NCBI GenBank assembly: GCA_910586725.1
Contig: CAJUJL010000015.1
Location: forward strand, 1 to 36,685
Length of the DNA stretch: 36,685 nucleotides
Direction: 5' to 3'
DNA from: an uncultured Lachnospiraceae bacterium
Lineage (GTDB): Bacteria > Bacillota > Clostridia > Lachnospirales > Lachnospiraceae
A model generated the notes under the pieces. The model was not told where the DNA came from. It searched no databases and was given only the letters and a program-made list of their open reading frames with translations. Made by a program: the position numbers and the translations under genes. The first letter of the stretch is position 1. Each line of letters begins with the position of its first letter. Of this stretch, positions 8,180 through 17,018 are shown one piece after another.

Positions 8180-10681
8180 TTAATTTTCCTGTCCGGATTC
8201 ATCTGCCTCATTTGCATGATCAATTTCATCCATAAGGTTTTTATCCTCCCTGACCTTTGCAATACTGGCAATTGTGACATCTTCATCCATATTGATCAAT
8301 TTTACGCCGGAAGTGACGCGGCCAAGAATCGAAATTCCTTCTACCTTCATGCGTATTATAATTCCTTCCGTCGTAATAATCATAATTTCATTATCTTCAT
8401 TTACTGCTTTAATACCGATAATATATCCGGTCTTATCGGTAATTTTATAACATTTGACCCCTTTACCGCCTCTGTTCTGCGCAGAAAACTCTTCCATTCT
8501 GGTGCGTTTGCCAAGTCCATATTCCGAAGCAATTAAAAGGTATTCTCCCTGTGTGTTTAGCTGCATGCCAATAACTTCATCTCTGTCCGCAAGATTCATG
8601 CCGATTACACCCATAGAGTTGCGCCCAGTGCTTCTGACATCCGTTTCATGGAAGCGGATGCACTGGCCGTATTTGGTTACAAGTATAATGTCTTTGGCAT
8701 TATCCGTCTTCTTAACCTCAATCAGTTCATCGTCTTCTTTTAAATGAATTGCTGACAGCCCTGTTTTTCGAATATTGGCATATTCACGTATCTGCGTTTT
8801 CTTGACTATTCCTTTTTTGGTCGCCATAAAAAGATAATTGCCTTCCTGGTATTCGCTGATCGGAATAACGGCGGTAATTTTTTCTCCCGGGCCAAGCTGC
8901 ATTAAATTAATAATAGCGGTTCCTCTTGCCGTTCTGGAAGCCTCCGGAATTTCATAAGCTTTTAACCGGTATACTTTTCCGTTGTTTGTAAAAAACATCA
9001 GATAATGGTGCGTCGTCGTCATCAGAAGCTCTTCGATATAATCGTCTTCTATCGTTTCCATTCCTTTGATTCCTCTGCCGCCCCGGTTCTGGCTTCTGAA
9101 ATTATCAATACTCATCCGTTTGATATAGCCAAGATTTGTCATACAGATAATCGTATTTGACTTTGGAATCATATCTTCCATGGATATATCATAATCGTCA
9201 AATCCGATTGATGTCCTTCTGTCATCCCCGTACTTATCGGAAATTAACATAATTTCTTCGCGAATCACGCCCAAAAGCCTCTTTTCATCTGCAAGAATTG
9301 CTTTTAACTCCGTAATCTTTTCCATCAATTCCGCGTATTCCGCTTCTAATTTTTCGCGCTCCAGTCCTGTAAGCGCGCGCAGACGCATATCCACAATTGC
9401 CTGAGACTGTGCTTCCGACAATCCAAAACGCTCCTGAAGCTTTTCTTTTGCTTCCGCTGTGCTGCGGCTTCCCCGGATGATGGAAATTACCTCGTCAATA
9501 TGATCAAGAGCGATCAAAAGACCTTCTAAAATATGAGCCCTTTCTTCTGCTTTATTCAAATCATATCTGGTTCTCCTCGTAACCACATCTTTCTGATGCG
9601 TGAGGTAGTGATCCAGCATTTGATGCAGGTTTAAAACTTTGGGTTCATTGTCTACAAGCGCAATCATATTTACGCCAAACGTATCCTGAAGCTGTGTATG
9701 TTTAAACAACTGATTCAAAACAATGTTTGCACTCACGTCACGTCTTAACTCAATACAGATGCGCATTCCCTGTCGGTTTGACTCATCTCTCAAATCCGTT
9801 ATTCCGTCCACTTTTTTATCACGGACCAGATCCGCAATTTTTTCAATCAGTCTTGATTTATTGACCATAAACGGGAGTTCCGTAACAACAATCCGGTTTT
9901 TGCCGTTTTGCATAGGTTCAATATTAGTAACGGCGCGGACGCGCACTTTTCCCCTTCCGGTACGGTATGCCTGTTCAATTCCGGAAGTCCCAAGAATCGT
10001 TCCTCCGGTTGGAAAATCAGGTCCTTTCACTATTTTTAAAATTTCCTCCGGGTCGGTATTTCGGTCTTCTAAAATCTGATTATCGATCATTTTAACAACC
10101 GCGGCGATTACTTCTTTTAAGTTATGAGGCGGTATATTGGTCGCCATTCCAACGGCAATTCCGGAAGTTCCGTTTACCAGAAGATTCGGATACCTGGAAG
10201 GAAGTACGGACGGTTCTTTTTCCGTTTCATCAAAGTTTGGCGTAAAATCTACGGTATTTTTATTAATATCCGCAAGCATTTCCATGGAAATTTTACTAAG
10301 CCTTGCTTCCGTATAACGCATAGCGGCCGCTCCGTCGCCGTCAACGGAACCAAAGTTGCCGTGTCCGTCTACAAGGGGATACCTGGTAGACCACTCCTGC
10401 GCCATATTCACAAGAGCCCCATAAATAGAACTGTCGCCATGCGGATGATATTTACCCATCGTATCACCGACAATACGCGCACATTTTCTGTGCGGCTTGT
10501 CAGGCCCGTTGTTCAATTCGATCATGGAATATAAAACCCGTCTCTGCACAGGTTTTAAACCGTCTCTTACATCAGGCAGCGCCCTGGATGTAAGGACGCT
10601 CATCGCATAATCAATGTAGGATGTTTCCATGGTTTTTTTTAAGTCTACGTCATGCACCTGGTCAAAAATCTTATCATCCAT
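8180..10681 (-). CDS. gyrA: DNA gyrase subunit A
   Basis: Breakage-reunion subunit of gyrase, which introduces negative supercoils as an A2B2 complex with GyrB. The 833 aa fit the family. The N-terminus has the LPDVRDGLKPVQRR motif. The quinolone-binding helix is HPHGDSSIYGAL, with Ser84 in the position of E. coli Ser83 and Gly88 in the position of E. coli Asp87. The catalytic tyrosine is Tyr123 in AAAMRYTEARLS. The C-terminal half is the beta-pinwheel DNA-wrapping domain, with the GyrA-box-like QNRGGRGIKGM (about residue 535). The start follows AGGAGGAG. gyrA lies 16 nt after gyrB and ends at a strong terminator. Confidence 0.97.
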   Translation of the reverse strand: MDDKIFDQVHDVDLKKTMETSYIDYAMSVLTSRALPDVRDGLKPVQRRVLYSMIELNNGPDKPHRKCARIVGDTMGKYHPHGDSSIYGALVNMAQEWSTRYPLVDGHGNFGSVDGDGAAAMRYTEARLSKISMEMLADINKNTVDFTPNFDETEKEPSVLPSRYPNLLVNGTSGIAVGMATNIPPHNLKEVIAAVVKMIDNQILEDRNTDPEEILKIVKGPDFPTGGTILGTSGIEQAYRTGRGKVRVRAVTNIEPMQNGKNRIVVTELPFMVNKSRLIEKIADLVRDKKVDGITDLRDESNRQGMRICIELRRDVSANIVLNQLFKHTQLQDTFGVNMIALVDNEPKVLNLHQMLDHYLTHQKDVVTRRTRYDLNKAEERAHILEGLLIALDHIDEVISIIRGSRSTAEAKEKLQERFGLSEAQSQAIVDMRLRALTGLEREKLEAEYAELMEKITELKAILADEKRLLGVIREEIMLISDKYGDDRRTSIGFDDYDISMEDMIPKSNTIICMTNLGYIKRMSIDNFRSQNRGGRGIKGMETIEDDYIEELLMTTTHHYLMFFTNNGKVYRLKAYEIPEASRTARGTAIINLMQLGPGEKITAVIPISEYQEGNYLFMATKKGIVKKTQIREYANIRKTGLSAIHLKEDDELIEVKKTDNAKDIILVTKYGQCIRFHETDVRSTGRNSMGVIGMNLADRDEVIGMQLNTQGEYLLIASEYGLGKRTRMEEFSAQNRGGKGVKCYKITDKTGYIIGIKAVNEDNEIMIITTEGIIIRMKVEGISILGRVTSGVKLINMDEDVTIASIAKVREDKNLMDEIDHANEADESGQEN

Positions 10682-10697
10682 CTATCTTTTACTCCTC

Positions 10698-12614
10698 CTA
10701 TACATCCAGATTCCGGACGTATTTTGCGTTTGCTTCAATAAATTCCCTTCTTGGCTCTACTTTATCTCCCATCAACGTTGTAAACGTAACGTCAATTTCA
10801 GATGAAATTTCCTCATTCATCATAACTCTTTGCAAAATACGCTTTTCCGGATCCATTGTCGTATCCCAGAGCTGTTCGGCATCCATTTCACCAAGTCCTT
10901 TATAACGCTGGATTTTGTTGTTATTATCCCGTCCGATCTCCAGTAAAATCTGATTGAGTTCTTCATCACTATAAGCATACCAGATCTTTTTGTTCTTTTC
11001 GACTTTAAATAAAGGCGGCTGTGCCAGATAAACATATCCCTGTTTGATTAATTCCGGCATAAACCTGTAGATAAAGGTCAAAAGCAAAGTACTGATATGC
11101 GCGCCGTCCACATCCGCATCCGTCATAATGATTATTTTGTGGTAACGCAGCTTGGAAATATCAAAATCTTCATGGATTCCTGTTCCAAACGCCGTAATCA
11201 TAGCTTTGATTTCCGCATTTCCATAAATTTTATCCAATCTTGCTTTTTCTACGTTTAATATTTTTCCACGCAATGGAAGTATTGCCTGTGTTGCACGGCT
11301 TCTTGCGGTTTTTGCGGAACCTCCCGCAGAATCCCCTTCCACAATATAAATTTCGCAGTTTTTGGGATCCTTGTCGGAACAATCCGCAAGTTTACCGGGT
11401 AAGGATGTATTTTCCAGAGCCGTTTTTCTCCTTGTCAGATCCCTTGCTTTTCTTGCTGCCTCTCTTGCCCTTTGCGCCAGCAGGGATTTTTCACAAATGG
11501 CTTTCGCAACCGCGGGATTTTGTTCCAGAAAATAAGTAAGCTGTTCGCTTACCACGGAATCTACGGCTCCTCTTGCCTCACTGTTTCCAAGCTTCTGCTT
11601 CGTCTGTCCTTCAAATTGCGGCTCCTCAATTTTTATACTGATAATCGCAGTCAATCCTTCTCTTATATCGTCTCCCGTCAACGCAGGATCGGTATCTTTC
11701 AAAATTTTATTGACTTTTGCATATTGATTGAACGTCTTGGTCATCGCATTTCGAAAACCCGCCAGATGCGTTCCGCCTTCCGGTGTGATGATATTATTTA
11801 CAAAGCTAAATGTCGTGTCGTTGAAAGAATCGTTATGCTGCATTGCAACTTCTACGTATACGCCGTCTCTCTGGCCTTCGCAGTAAATAATATCGTGATA
11901 CATAGCTTCTTTGCTTTTATTCAGATATTCTACAAATTCCTTGATACCTCCGGCATAATGAAACTCCCTCTCCACCGTTGGTTCCGTTCTTTCATCTTTC
12001 AGCACAATTCTTAAATCTTTCGTCAGAAAGGCCGTTTCCCTAAGTCTTTGCTTTAACGTATCAAAGTCAAAAACAGTTTCTTCAAACACGGTATCATCCG
12101 GATAGAATACAACTTTTGTCCCCGATTTTTCCGGCGCGCATTCGCCGATTACTTTTAGAGGGTACATCGTTTTTCCCTGCTCAAAGCGCTGTTTGTATAT
12201 TTTTCCTTCGCTGCATATTTCCACTTCCAGCCATTTTGACAATGCGTTGACGACAGATGCGCCCACACCGTGAAGACCTCCGGAAACCTTATATCCTCCT
12301 CCGCCGAACTTGCCTCCGGCATGAAGTATCGTAAACACAACTTCAACGCCTGTTAATCCTGATTTTTGATTGATTCCTACCGGAATTCCTCTTCCGTCGT
12401 CTAAAACTGTGATAGAATTGTCTTTATTGACAGTCACTTCAATATTTTTACAAAATCCGGCCAGGGCTTCATCTACAGAATTATCTACAATTTCATATAC
12501 CAAATGATGAAGTCCTCTCGCAGAAGTGCTGCCAATATACATACCCGGCCGCTTCCTGACCGCCTCAAGTCCTTCTAAAATCTGTATTTGATCCGCTCCG
12601 TACTCAGTACTCAT
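10698..12614 (-). CDS. gyrB: DNA gyrase subunit B
   Basis: ATPase subunit of DNA gyrase. The start chosen is the ATG at 12612-12614 (638 aa, MSTEYGADQIQILEGLEAVRKRPGMY), directly after AGGAGGAAAT. A frame extension of 24 residues runs into an upstream 45-bp tandem repeat and is not expected to be the native N-terminus. The GHKL ATPase domain has EIVDNSVDEA, DDGRGIPVG and GLHGVGASVVNALS. The transducer domain follows, then TOPRIM with VEGDSAGGSAK and the DADVDGAHI metal site, and the C-terminal QRYKGLGEMDAEQLW. Operon recF-gyrB-gyrA. Confidence 0.97.
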   Translation of the reverse strand: MSTEYGADQIQILEGLEAVRKRPGMYIGSTSARGLHHLVYEIVDNSVDEALAGFCKNIEVTVNKDNSITVLDDGRGIPVGINQKSGLTGVEVVFTILHAGGKFGGGGYKVSGGLHGVGASVVNALSKWLEVEICSEGKIYKQRFEQGKTMYPLKVIGECAPEKSGTKVVFYPDDTVFEETVFDFDTLKQRLRETAFLTKDLRIVLKDERTEPTVEREFHYAGGIKEFVEYLNKSKEAMYHDIIYCEGQRDGVYVEVAMQHNDSFNDTTFSFVNNIITPEGGTHLAGFRNAMTKTFNQYAKVNKILKDTDPALTGDDIREGLTAIISIKIEEPQFEGQTKQKLGNSEARGAVDSVVSEQLTYFLEQNPAVAKAICEKSLLAQRAREAARKARDLTRRKTALENTSLPGKLADCSDKDPKNCEIYIVEGDSAGGSAKTARSRATQAILPLRGKILNVEKARLDKIYGNAEIKAMITAFGTGIHEDFDISKLRYHKIIIMTDADVDGAHISTLLLTFIYRFMPELIKQGYVYLAQPPLFKVEKNKKIWYAYSDEELNQILLEIGRDNNNKIQRYKGLGEMDAEQLWDTTMDPEKRILQRVMMNEEISSEIDVTFTTLMGDKVEPRREFIEANAKYVRNLDV

Positions 12615-12615
12615 A

Positions 12616-12780
12616 TTTCCTCCTATCTTGCCGAATGGCATAAAGGTATGCCCTTGGGCATTTCCTCCTATCCTGCCGAATGGCATAAAGGTATGCCTTT
12701 AGGCGTTTCCTCCTATCCTGCCGAATGGCATAAAGGTATGCCTTTAGGCGTTTCCTCCTATCCTGCCGAATGGCATGAAG
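12616..12780 (-). repeat. 45-bp tandem repeat (3.7 copies) between recF and gyrB
   Basis: Units lie at 12616-12660, 12661-12705 and 12706-12750, with a partial unit at 12751-12780. The partial unit is the 3' end of recF including its stop; the last unit supplies the gyrB ribosome binding site. On the minus strand each full unit carries a GGCATA/TATGCC hairpin with a CCTT loop, an ATGCC start-like codon and AGGAGGAAA. Units 2 and 3 each contain a ten-codon frame MPFGRIGGNA followed by TAA, in phase with gyrB. In unit 1 a base change removes that stop. It probably arose by tandem duplication of the recF-gyrB junction; a role in tuning gyrB translation is only inferred. Confidence 0.9.
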
Positions 12781-13861
12781 ACTCACAAAAAATTTCTCCG
12801 GCAATTACTTTAAAAACACGATTCATATGAAAACGTTTGTGTATAAATTCATCCAATCCTGTGCAGGTTATCATTGTTTGTGTATGATTTATATGATCCA
12901 AAAGATAATTTTGCCGGCTGCTGTCCAATTCTGATAACACATCGTCTAATAGCAGGACCGGAATTTCTTTTGTTATTTTTTTGACCAATTCTATTTCTGA
13001 AAGCTTCAAAGATAACGCCGCGGTGCGTTGTTGTCCCTGAGAGCCAAACTTACGAATATCAATTCCATGAACGAAAAAAAACATGTCGTCTCTGTGCGGA
13101 CCAACGGAAGTCTGCCCGTATTTTAAGTCTTTTTCACAAACTCTTTTCAGTTCCTGCTCATAAAGATCTTCTTTGATATTTGGTACATAAGATAACAGCA
13201 GCTTTTCTTTGCCTCCGGTAATGCCATAGTGTATATCAGACACAATTTCATTTAACATTGTTATAAATTCACCGCGTCTTTTGATAATCTTTTTTCCGTA
13301 GTCTATTAGCTGCATATCCCATACAGACAAAGTGTCCTTTAAATCCGGATGATAATATATGTCTTTTAAAAGCTTATTTCGTTGATTTAAGATCCGATTG
13401 TATTTTGTAAGATTATACAGATAAACTTTATCTAACTGGCAAAGTTCTATATCCATAAAATGTCTTCTTTCAAAAGGACCGTTTTTGATGATATTAAGGT
13501 CCTCGGGAGAAAAGAAAACAATATTTAATATTCCAAATAATTCACTGGCTTTCTGAATGGGAATTTGATTTACAGCAATACCTTTTGATCGGTTTTTTTT
13601 CAGATGTATATCGATTTGAAATTGTTTCTCTTGTTTTTCTATGAAAATTCTTATATGAGACTCTTCATGCCCAAATTGAATCACATCTCTGTCTTTGCTT
13701 CCTTTGTGGGACTTTGTCGTTCCGCTTAAATAAATTGCTTCTAAAATATTTGTCTTTCCCTGAGCATTGTTCCCATATATGATATTGGCGCCCCTTTCAA
13801 AATCAACGGTCAGGGACTTGTAATTACGAAAATGTTCTAATTCCAGTGACTTTACGATCAT
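12758..13861 (-). CDS. recF: DNA replication and repair protein RecF
   Basis: SMC-like ATPase that loads RecA at gapped DNA with RecO and RecR. The 367 aa are typical. Walker A is YGNNAQGKTNILEA (about 30-43), the ABC signature is KFGSQGQQRTAALSLKL, and Walker B is PVLLLDDVLSELD. The N-terminus (MIVKSLELEHFRNYKSL) is canonical. The ATG overlaps the TGA of the S4 gene by four bases, so translation is coupled. The last residues (SSCHSAG) are encoded by the first copy of the 45-bp repeat, so the C-terminal tail has probably been altered by the repeat. Confidence 0.96.
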   Translation of the reverse strand: MIVKSLELEHFRNYKSLTVDFERGANIIYGNNAQGKTNILEAIYLSGTTKSHKGSKDRDVIQFGHEESHIRIFIEKQEKQFQIDIHLKKNRSKGIAVNQIPIQKASELFGILNIVFFSPEDLNIIKNGPFERRHFMDIELCQLDKVYLYNLTKYNRILNQRNKLLKDIYYHPDLKDTLSVWDMQLIDYGKKIIKRRGEFITMLNEIVSDIHYGITGGKEKLLLSYVPNIKEDLYEQELKRVCEKDLKYGQTSVGPHRDDMFFFVHGIDIRKFGSQGQQRTAALSLKLSEIELVKKITKEIPVLLLDDVLSELDSSRQNYLLDHINHTQTMITCTGLDEFIHKRFHMNRVFKVIAGEIFCESSCHSAG

Positions 13862-14070
13862 TTGATTATACGAACCGTTTCTCCTTCAAAAAATATGTTA
13901 TCGTCAGGATAGAGCTTTCTTCCTCTGCGCAATTCCGCTTCTCCATTTACTTTCACAGCTCCGTCCTGAATCAGCGCTTTTGCATCGGAGCCGGAGCCTG
14001 CAAGCCCTGCTTTTTTCAGCGCCTGTCCCAAACGTATAAAATCTTCTCCATCACGTATTTTAATATCCAT
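13858..14070 (-). CDS. yaaA: S4 domain RNA-binding protein (YaaA/RlbA-like)
   Basis: Small S4-fold protein found between dnaN and recF in most Firmicutes and thought to act in ribosome or RNA metabolism. I favour the ATG at 14068-14070 (70 aa, MDIKIRDGEDFIRLGQALK), 7 nt after TGAGG. The ATG two codons upstream is too close to that site. The S4 pattern is seen in FIRLGQALKKAGLAGSGSDAKALIQDG, then VKVNGEAELRRGRKLYPDD. Conserved neighbours support the call; the biochemical role is not shown by the sequence. Confidence 0.9.
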   Translation of the reverse strand: MDIKIRDGEDFIRLGQALKKAGLAGSGSDAKALIQDGAVKVNGEAELRRGRKLYPDDNIFFEGETVRIIK

Positions 14071-14096
14071 ACCCATGCCTCATATATTCTATATTT

Positions 14097-15209
14097 TTAA
14101 TTGGATGAAACATTAAAATTTACCGGAAGAATCAGGTAAATATAACTTCCATTTTCATCTTTGATAAAACAGGGAGCCTTTGGATTCACCATATAAATTG
14201 TAATTTCTTCTTCATCAATTACGCGAAGAGCTTCAATAAAAAATTTCGGATTGAATCCAATTAAAATATCTTTGCCTTCTTTTTCGATGTCAATATCTTC
14301 CTTCATGGAACCGATAAAAGAATTCATCTTAAGTTCCATGGAAGTATCTGTAATATTCATGATGATCGGTTTTTTGTCTCCCTCTTTTACTAAAAGAGAA
14401 GCGCGGTCAATACAATCGAATAAATCCCTTTTGTTGATCCGTAATTTTGTTTCATAATCGGAAGAGAGCATTTGCTCAATTTTAAAATATTCACCTTCAA
14501 TCAGCCTTGAGACAACGGTTGTACGATCAAATTCAAAAATGATATGATTATCCGTAATAAACAGCGTAACGTCATCTTCTGAGGAACCGGGAAGAATTTT
14601 GCTGATTTCATTTAATGTTTTTCCGGGAACGATGACTTTTTTGTATTCATAATGTTCTTTCAGCTCAATATTACGAATTGAGATACGGTGTCCGTCTAAT
14701 GACGCCAGTTTAAATTGATTTTCTTGAATTTCAAACAGTTCTCCCGACATAATTTTATTATTTTCATTATCGGCAATTGAAAAAATTGTCTGTCGTATAG
14801 CTTCTTTCAATGTGAATTGTGACATGCAAATGGAATCTTTTCTTTCAATTTCCGGAAGATAGGAAAAATCTTCTCCTGATTTACCGATGATATTAAATTT
14901 CGCTTTTTCACAGGTAATAAATGTCTGAAACGAATGGTCTGTTTCAATTGTAACTTCATTGTCCGGAAGTTTTCGTATAATTTCAGAAAATATTTTAGCA
15001 TCCAGCGCTATGATTCCCGGTTCTGATATATCCCCTTCAATTACTGTTTCAATGCCAAGTTCCATGTCGTTTGCCGTTAATTTGATTTCACCTAAAGACG
15101 CGTCGATTAAAATGCACTCCAGAATAGACATTGTCGTTCGAACAGGAACTGCTTTAGAAACAATATTAATTCCTTTTAAAAGATTTGATTTTGAACAGAT
15201 CAACTTCAT
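14097..15209 (-). CDS. dnaN: DNA polymerase III beta subunit (sliding clamp)
   Basis: Ring-shaped processivity clamp that tethers DNA polymerase III and many repair proteins. The start used is the ATG at 15207-15209 (370 aa, MKLICSKSNLLKGINIVSKAV). A GTG seven codons upstream also opens the frame but overlaps the AAAGGAG ribosome binding site. Three clamp domains are recognisable, ending with NPKFFIEALRVIDEEEITIYM and the C-terminal LILPVNF. It is downstream of dnaA, separated by an intergenic segment that carries the probable origin-unwinding region. Confidence 0.96.
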   Translation of the reverse strand: MKLICSKSNLLKGINIVSKAVPVRTTMSILECILIDASLGEIKLTANDMELGIETVIEGDISEPGIIALDAKIFSEIIRKLPDNEVTIETDHSFQTFITCEKAKFNIIGKSGEDFSYLPEIERKDSICMSQFTLKEAIRQTIFSIADNENNKIMSGELFEIQENQFKLASLDGHRISIRNIELKEHYEYKKVIVPGKTLNEISKILPGSSEDDVTLFITDNHIIFEFDRTTVVSRLIEGEYFKIEQMLSSDYETKLRINKRDLFDCIDRASLLVKEGDKKPIIMNITDTSMELKMNSFIGSMKEDIDIEKEGKDILIGFNPKFFIEALRVIDEEEITIYMVNPKAPCFIKDENGSYIYLILPVNFNVSSN

Positions 15210-15211
15210 AT

Positions 15212-15397
15212 TGTGTATAACTCCTTTCACGGATGCGCATATATATAAATATAATTATATTTCAAAGTAGTAGTAGTAAGGGATGTGAATAAGTTTAAAA
15301 CCCTCAAAAACGTTGAAAGTAAAGCATTTTGGGAAGGTATAAGCTTGTCTATAAGTCGTGTTTCTGAAAGGATTTGATATGGAATTCATGTGGAAAA
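15212..15397. other. Probable origin unwinding region (oriC2): DnaA boxes, DnaA-trio, AT-rich DUE
   Basis: In the dnaA-dnaN gap, the order from the dnaA side is as follows. A DnaA box is at 15284-15292 (TTATTCACA on the minus strand). A GGGA clamp is at 15280-15283. Five consecutive triplets of the form [A/T]A[G/A] lie at 15265-15279 (AAG, three TAG, TAA). A pure A/T tract is at 15239-15262. Another box is at 15212-15220 (TTATACACA) and an 8/9 match at 15389-15397. Box, GC clamp, trio and AT-rich DUE in this order is the known basal unwinding system of Bacillus subtilis oriC, also located between dnaA and dnaN. Melting here is therefore a strong inference. Confidence 0.82.
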
Positions 15398-16750
15398 CTA
15401 GTTTGGGTTAATCTTTTTCTTAATCGTTTCAATTAATATTCTTGTATTTTCATTGGTGTTATACTCTTCCGCAATTTTTTTAATTCCATGGTCAATCGTA
15501 GAGTGATCTCTGCCTCCCAGCAGAGCTCCAATGGATTTTAGAGGGATATTTGTCATATTTTTACATAGATACATTGCAATCTGCCTTGGATGGGCAATAT
15601 CGTTGCTCCTGTTTTTGGAAATCATTTGATCCATCGAAATCTGACAGTGTTCGGATACTACTTCAATAATCAGCTGAGGGGTGATTTCTTTTGGTTTGTC
15701 AGGAGTAATGATGTTTTGCAGTTCTTTTATGGCAATATCCATTGTAATTTCTGTTTTAACCAGGTTTCCATATGCCAAAAGTTTATTTAAGGCTCCTTCT
15801 AGTTCACGGATATTGGATTTGATGTTGTTTGCAATGTAGTTTAAGACCTCATCGCTTAGATCCATTTCATCCGATTCTACTTTACGCCTTAAAATAGCCA
15901 TTCTCGTTTCATAGTCAGGAAGCCCTATGTCAGCCATAAGCCCCCATTCAAAACGCGATTGAATTCTTTCTTCCAGAGTCTCCATTTCCTTTGGAGGTTT
16001 ATCTGAGGTAAGGATAATTTGTTTGCCCGAGGAATGCAGAACATTAAATGTATGAAAAAATTCTTCCTGTGTGCTTTCCTTTCCTATTATAAACTGTATA
16101 TCGTCTATCATAAGCACGTCTACGGTACGGTATTTTTCACGAAGCTTCGTCATAGCAGTAGCATTACCGTTTCTGATTGATTCAATCACTTCGTTGGTAA
16201 ATTCTTCCGATGTGACGTATAAAACCCTTGAATCCGGGTTTTGTTCTACAATAAAATTTCCTATGGAATGCATCAGATGCGTTTTGCCAAGTCCCGGCCC
16301 TCCATATATATAAAGAGGATTGTAAGATTCTCCGGGAGATTCCGCTACGGCAAGCGATGCGGACTGGGCAAAACGGTTATTGCTTCCTACGACAAACGTG
16401 TCAAATGTGTAATTCGAATTTAAATTGGACTGTTCTGTAGTCTCTGAAGAATGAGCCTGTTTCCTGGAAGCGCTGCTGCGGAGCTGTTTTGCCTGTTCCG
16501 GAAGTATAAAGACCAATTCGTAATCGATTCCGGTGGATTCCGTAATGGCAACTTTCAATGGAAGCTCGTATTTTCTTGCTATGTATTTTACTCCAAGCTG
16601 TGCCGACGGAACCAGAATATATAATTTGTTGTCTTTTACGGTGCAAATTTCCAATGGTTTCAGCCAGGTGTCAAATGAAACCTGTGAAATATCGTGTTCT
16701 TCTTTGACTGCCTGCAATATTTGTTTCCATTTCTCGTAAATTACTTCCAT
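15398..16750 (-). CDS. dnaA: Chromosomal replication initiator protein DnaA
   Basis: AAA+ ATPase that binds DnaA boxes, melts the origin and loads the helicase. The 450 aa start with domain I (WKQILQAVKEE...SFDTWLKPL). A short linker follows (about 85-110), then domain III with Walker A GGPGLGKTH (150-158), Walker B VLMIDDIQFI and the sensor and arginine-finger regions. The DNA-binding domain IV has SKNRSNDIAHPRQIAMYL and the signature GGRDHSTIDHGIKKI. The ATG follows GGAG at 6-7 nt. It has its own promoter facing away from rpmH and lies between two candidate origin segments. Confidence 0.98.
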   Translation of the reverse strand: MEVIYEKWKQILQAVKEEHDISQVSFDTWLKPLEICTVKDNKLYILVPSAQLGVKYIARKYELPLKVAITESTGIDYELVFILPEQAKQLRSSASRKQAHSSETTEQSNLNSNYTFDTFVVGSNNRFAQSASLAVAESPGESYNPLYIYGGPGLGKTHLMHSIGNFIVEQNPDSRVLYVTSEEFTNEVIESIRNGNATAMTKLREKYRTVDVLMIDDIQFIIGKESTQEEFFHTFNVLHSSGKQIILTSDKPPKEMETLEERIQSRFEWGLMADIGLPDYETRMAILRRKVESDEMDLSDEVLNYIANNIKSNIRELEGALNKLLAYGNLVKTEITMDIAIKELQNIITPDKPKEITPQLIIEVVSEHCQISMDQMISKNRSNDIAHPRQIAMYLCKNMTNIPLKSIGALLGGRDHSTIDHGIKKIAEEYNTNENTRILIETIKKKINPN

Positions 16751-16803
16751 TTCACTCTCCGTTTAAATCTCATAGTTTCACAGATAAAAATTCTATATTT
16801 TCT

Positions 16804-16832
16804 ATCATAACAAAATTTAAAAGTTTTATCAA
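16804..16832 (-). promoter_or_regulatory. dnaA promoter
   Basis: On the minus strand TTGATA (16827-16832) and TATGAT (16804-16809) are separated by 17 nt, with TGT before the -10 (extended -10). The -10 lies about 54 nt upstream of the dnaA ATG. The nearest DnaA-box-like sequence (16843-16851, 8/9) sits just upstream of the -35, which would fit autoregulation by DnaA, as is known in other bacteria. Confidence 0.75.
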
Positions 16833-16842
16833 TGAAAAAATT

Positions 16843-16975
16843 TGTGTATAGAAAAACGGTTTTTTCAGGAAAAATATAGATATATACATAGTTATCCACG
16901 ATTTATCCACAGATTGTGGACTACTTCTAAAAATCCACAACATATTGGCAATGTGGATAAGTGAAATGTGGATAA
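16843..16975. other. DnaA-box cluster upstream of dnaA (oriC1)
   Basis: Three perfect TTATCCACA boxes are present: 16903-16911 on plus, 16952-16960 and 16967-16975 on minus. Weaker matches are at 16892-16900 (TTATCCACG, 8/9), 16843-16851 (minus TATACACA type, 8/9), 16931-16939 and 16915-16923 (7/9 each). The cluster lies in a 335-bp AT-rich gap between divergent dnaA and rpmH. All genes to the left run leftward and most to the right run rightward, as expected at a bidirectional origin. Confidence 0.88.
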
Positions 16976-17018
16976 CTTTGAAAAACAAAGAAAATCGTGA
17001 AAAAATCAGGTTTTTTTC

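Noticed and set aside
12615..12686. 24-residue N-terminal extension of GyrB
   Set aside because: It consists of repeat sequence. The ATG at 12612-12614 has an ideal AGGAGGAAAT site and matches the family N-terminus.
12616..12780. CRISPR array
   Set aside because: Repeats are directly tandem with no unique spacers, and no cas genes are present.
12604..12804. Minus-strand frame encoding repeated AIRQDRRK units, and the plus-strand counterpart at 12588-12830
   Set aside because: Both are readings of the 45-bp tandem repeat in other frames; they overlap recF and gyrB ends and have no start context.
16843..16975. A second parS site near the origin
   Set aside because: No GTTTCACGTGAAAC-like palindrome is present there; the only clear parS is at 26296-26311.
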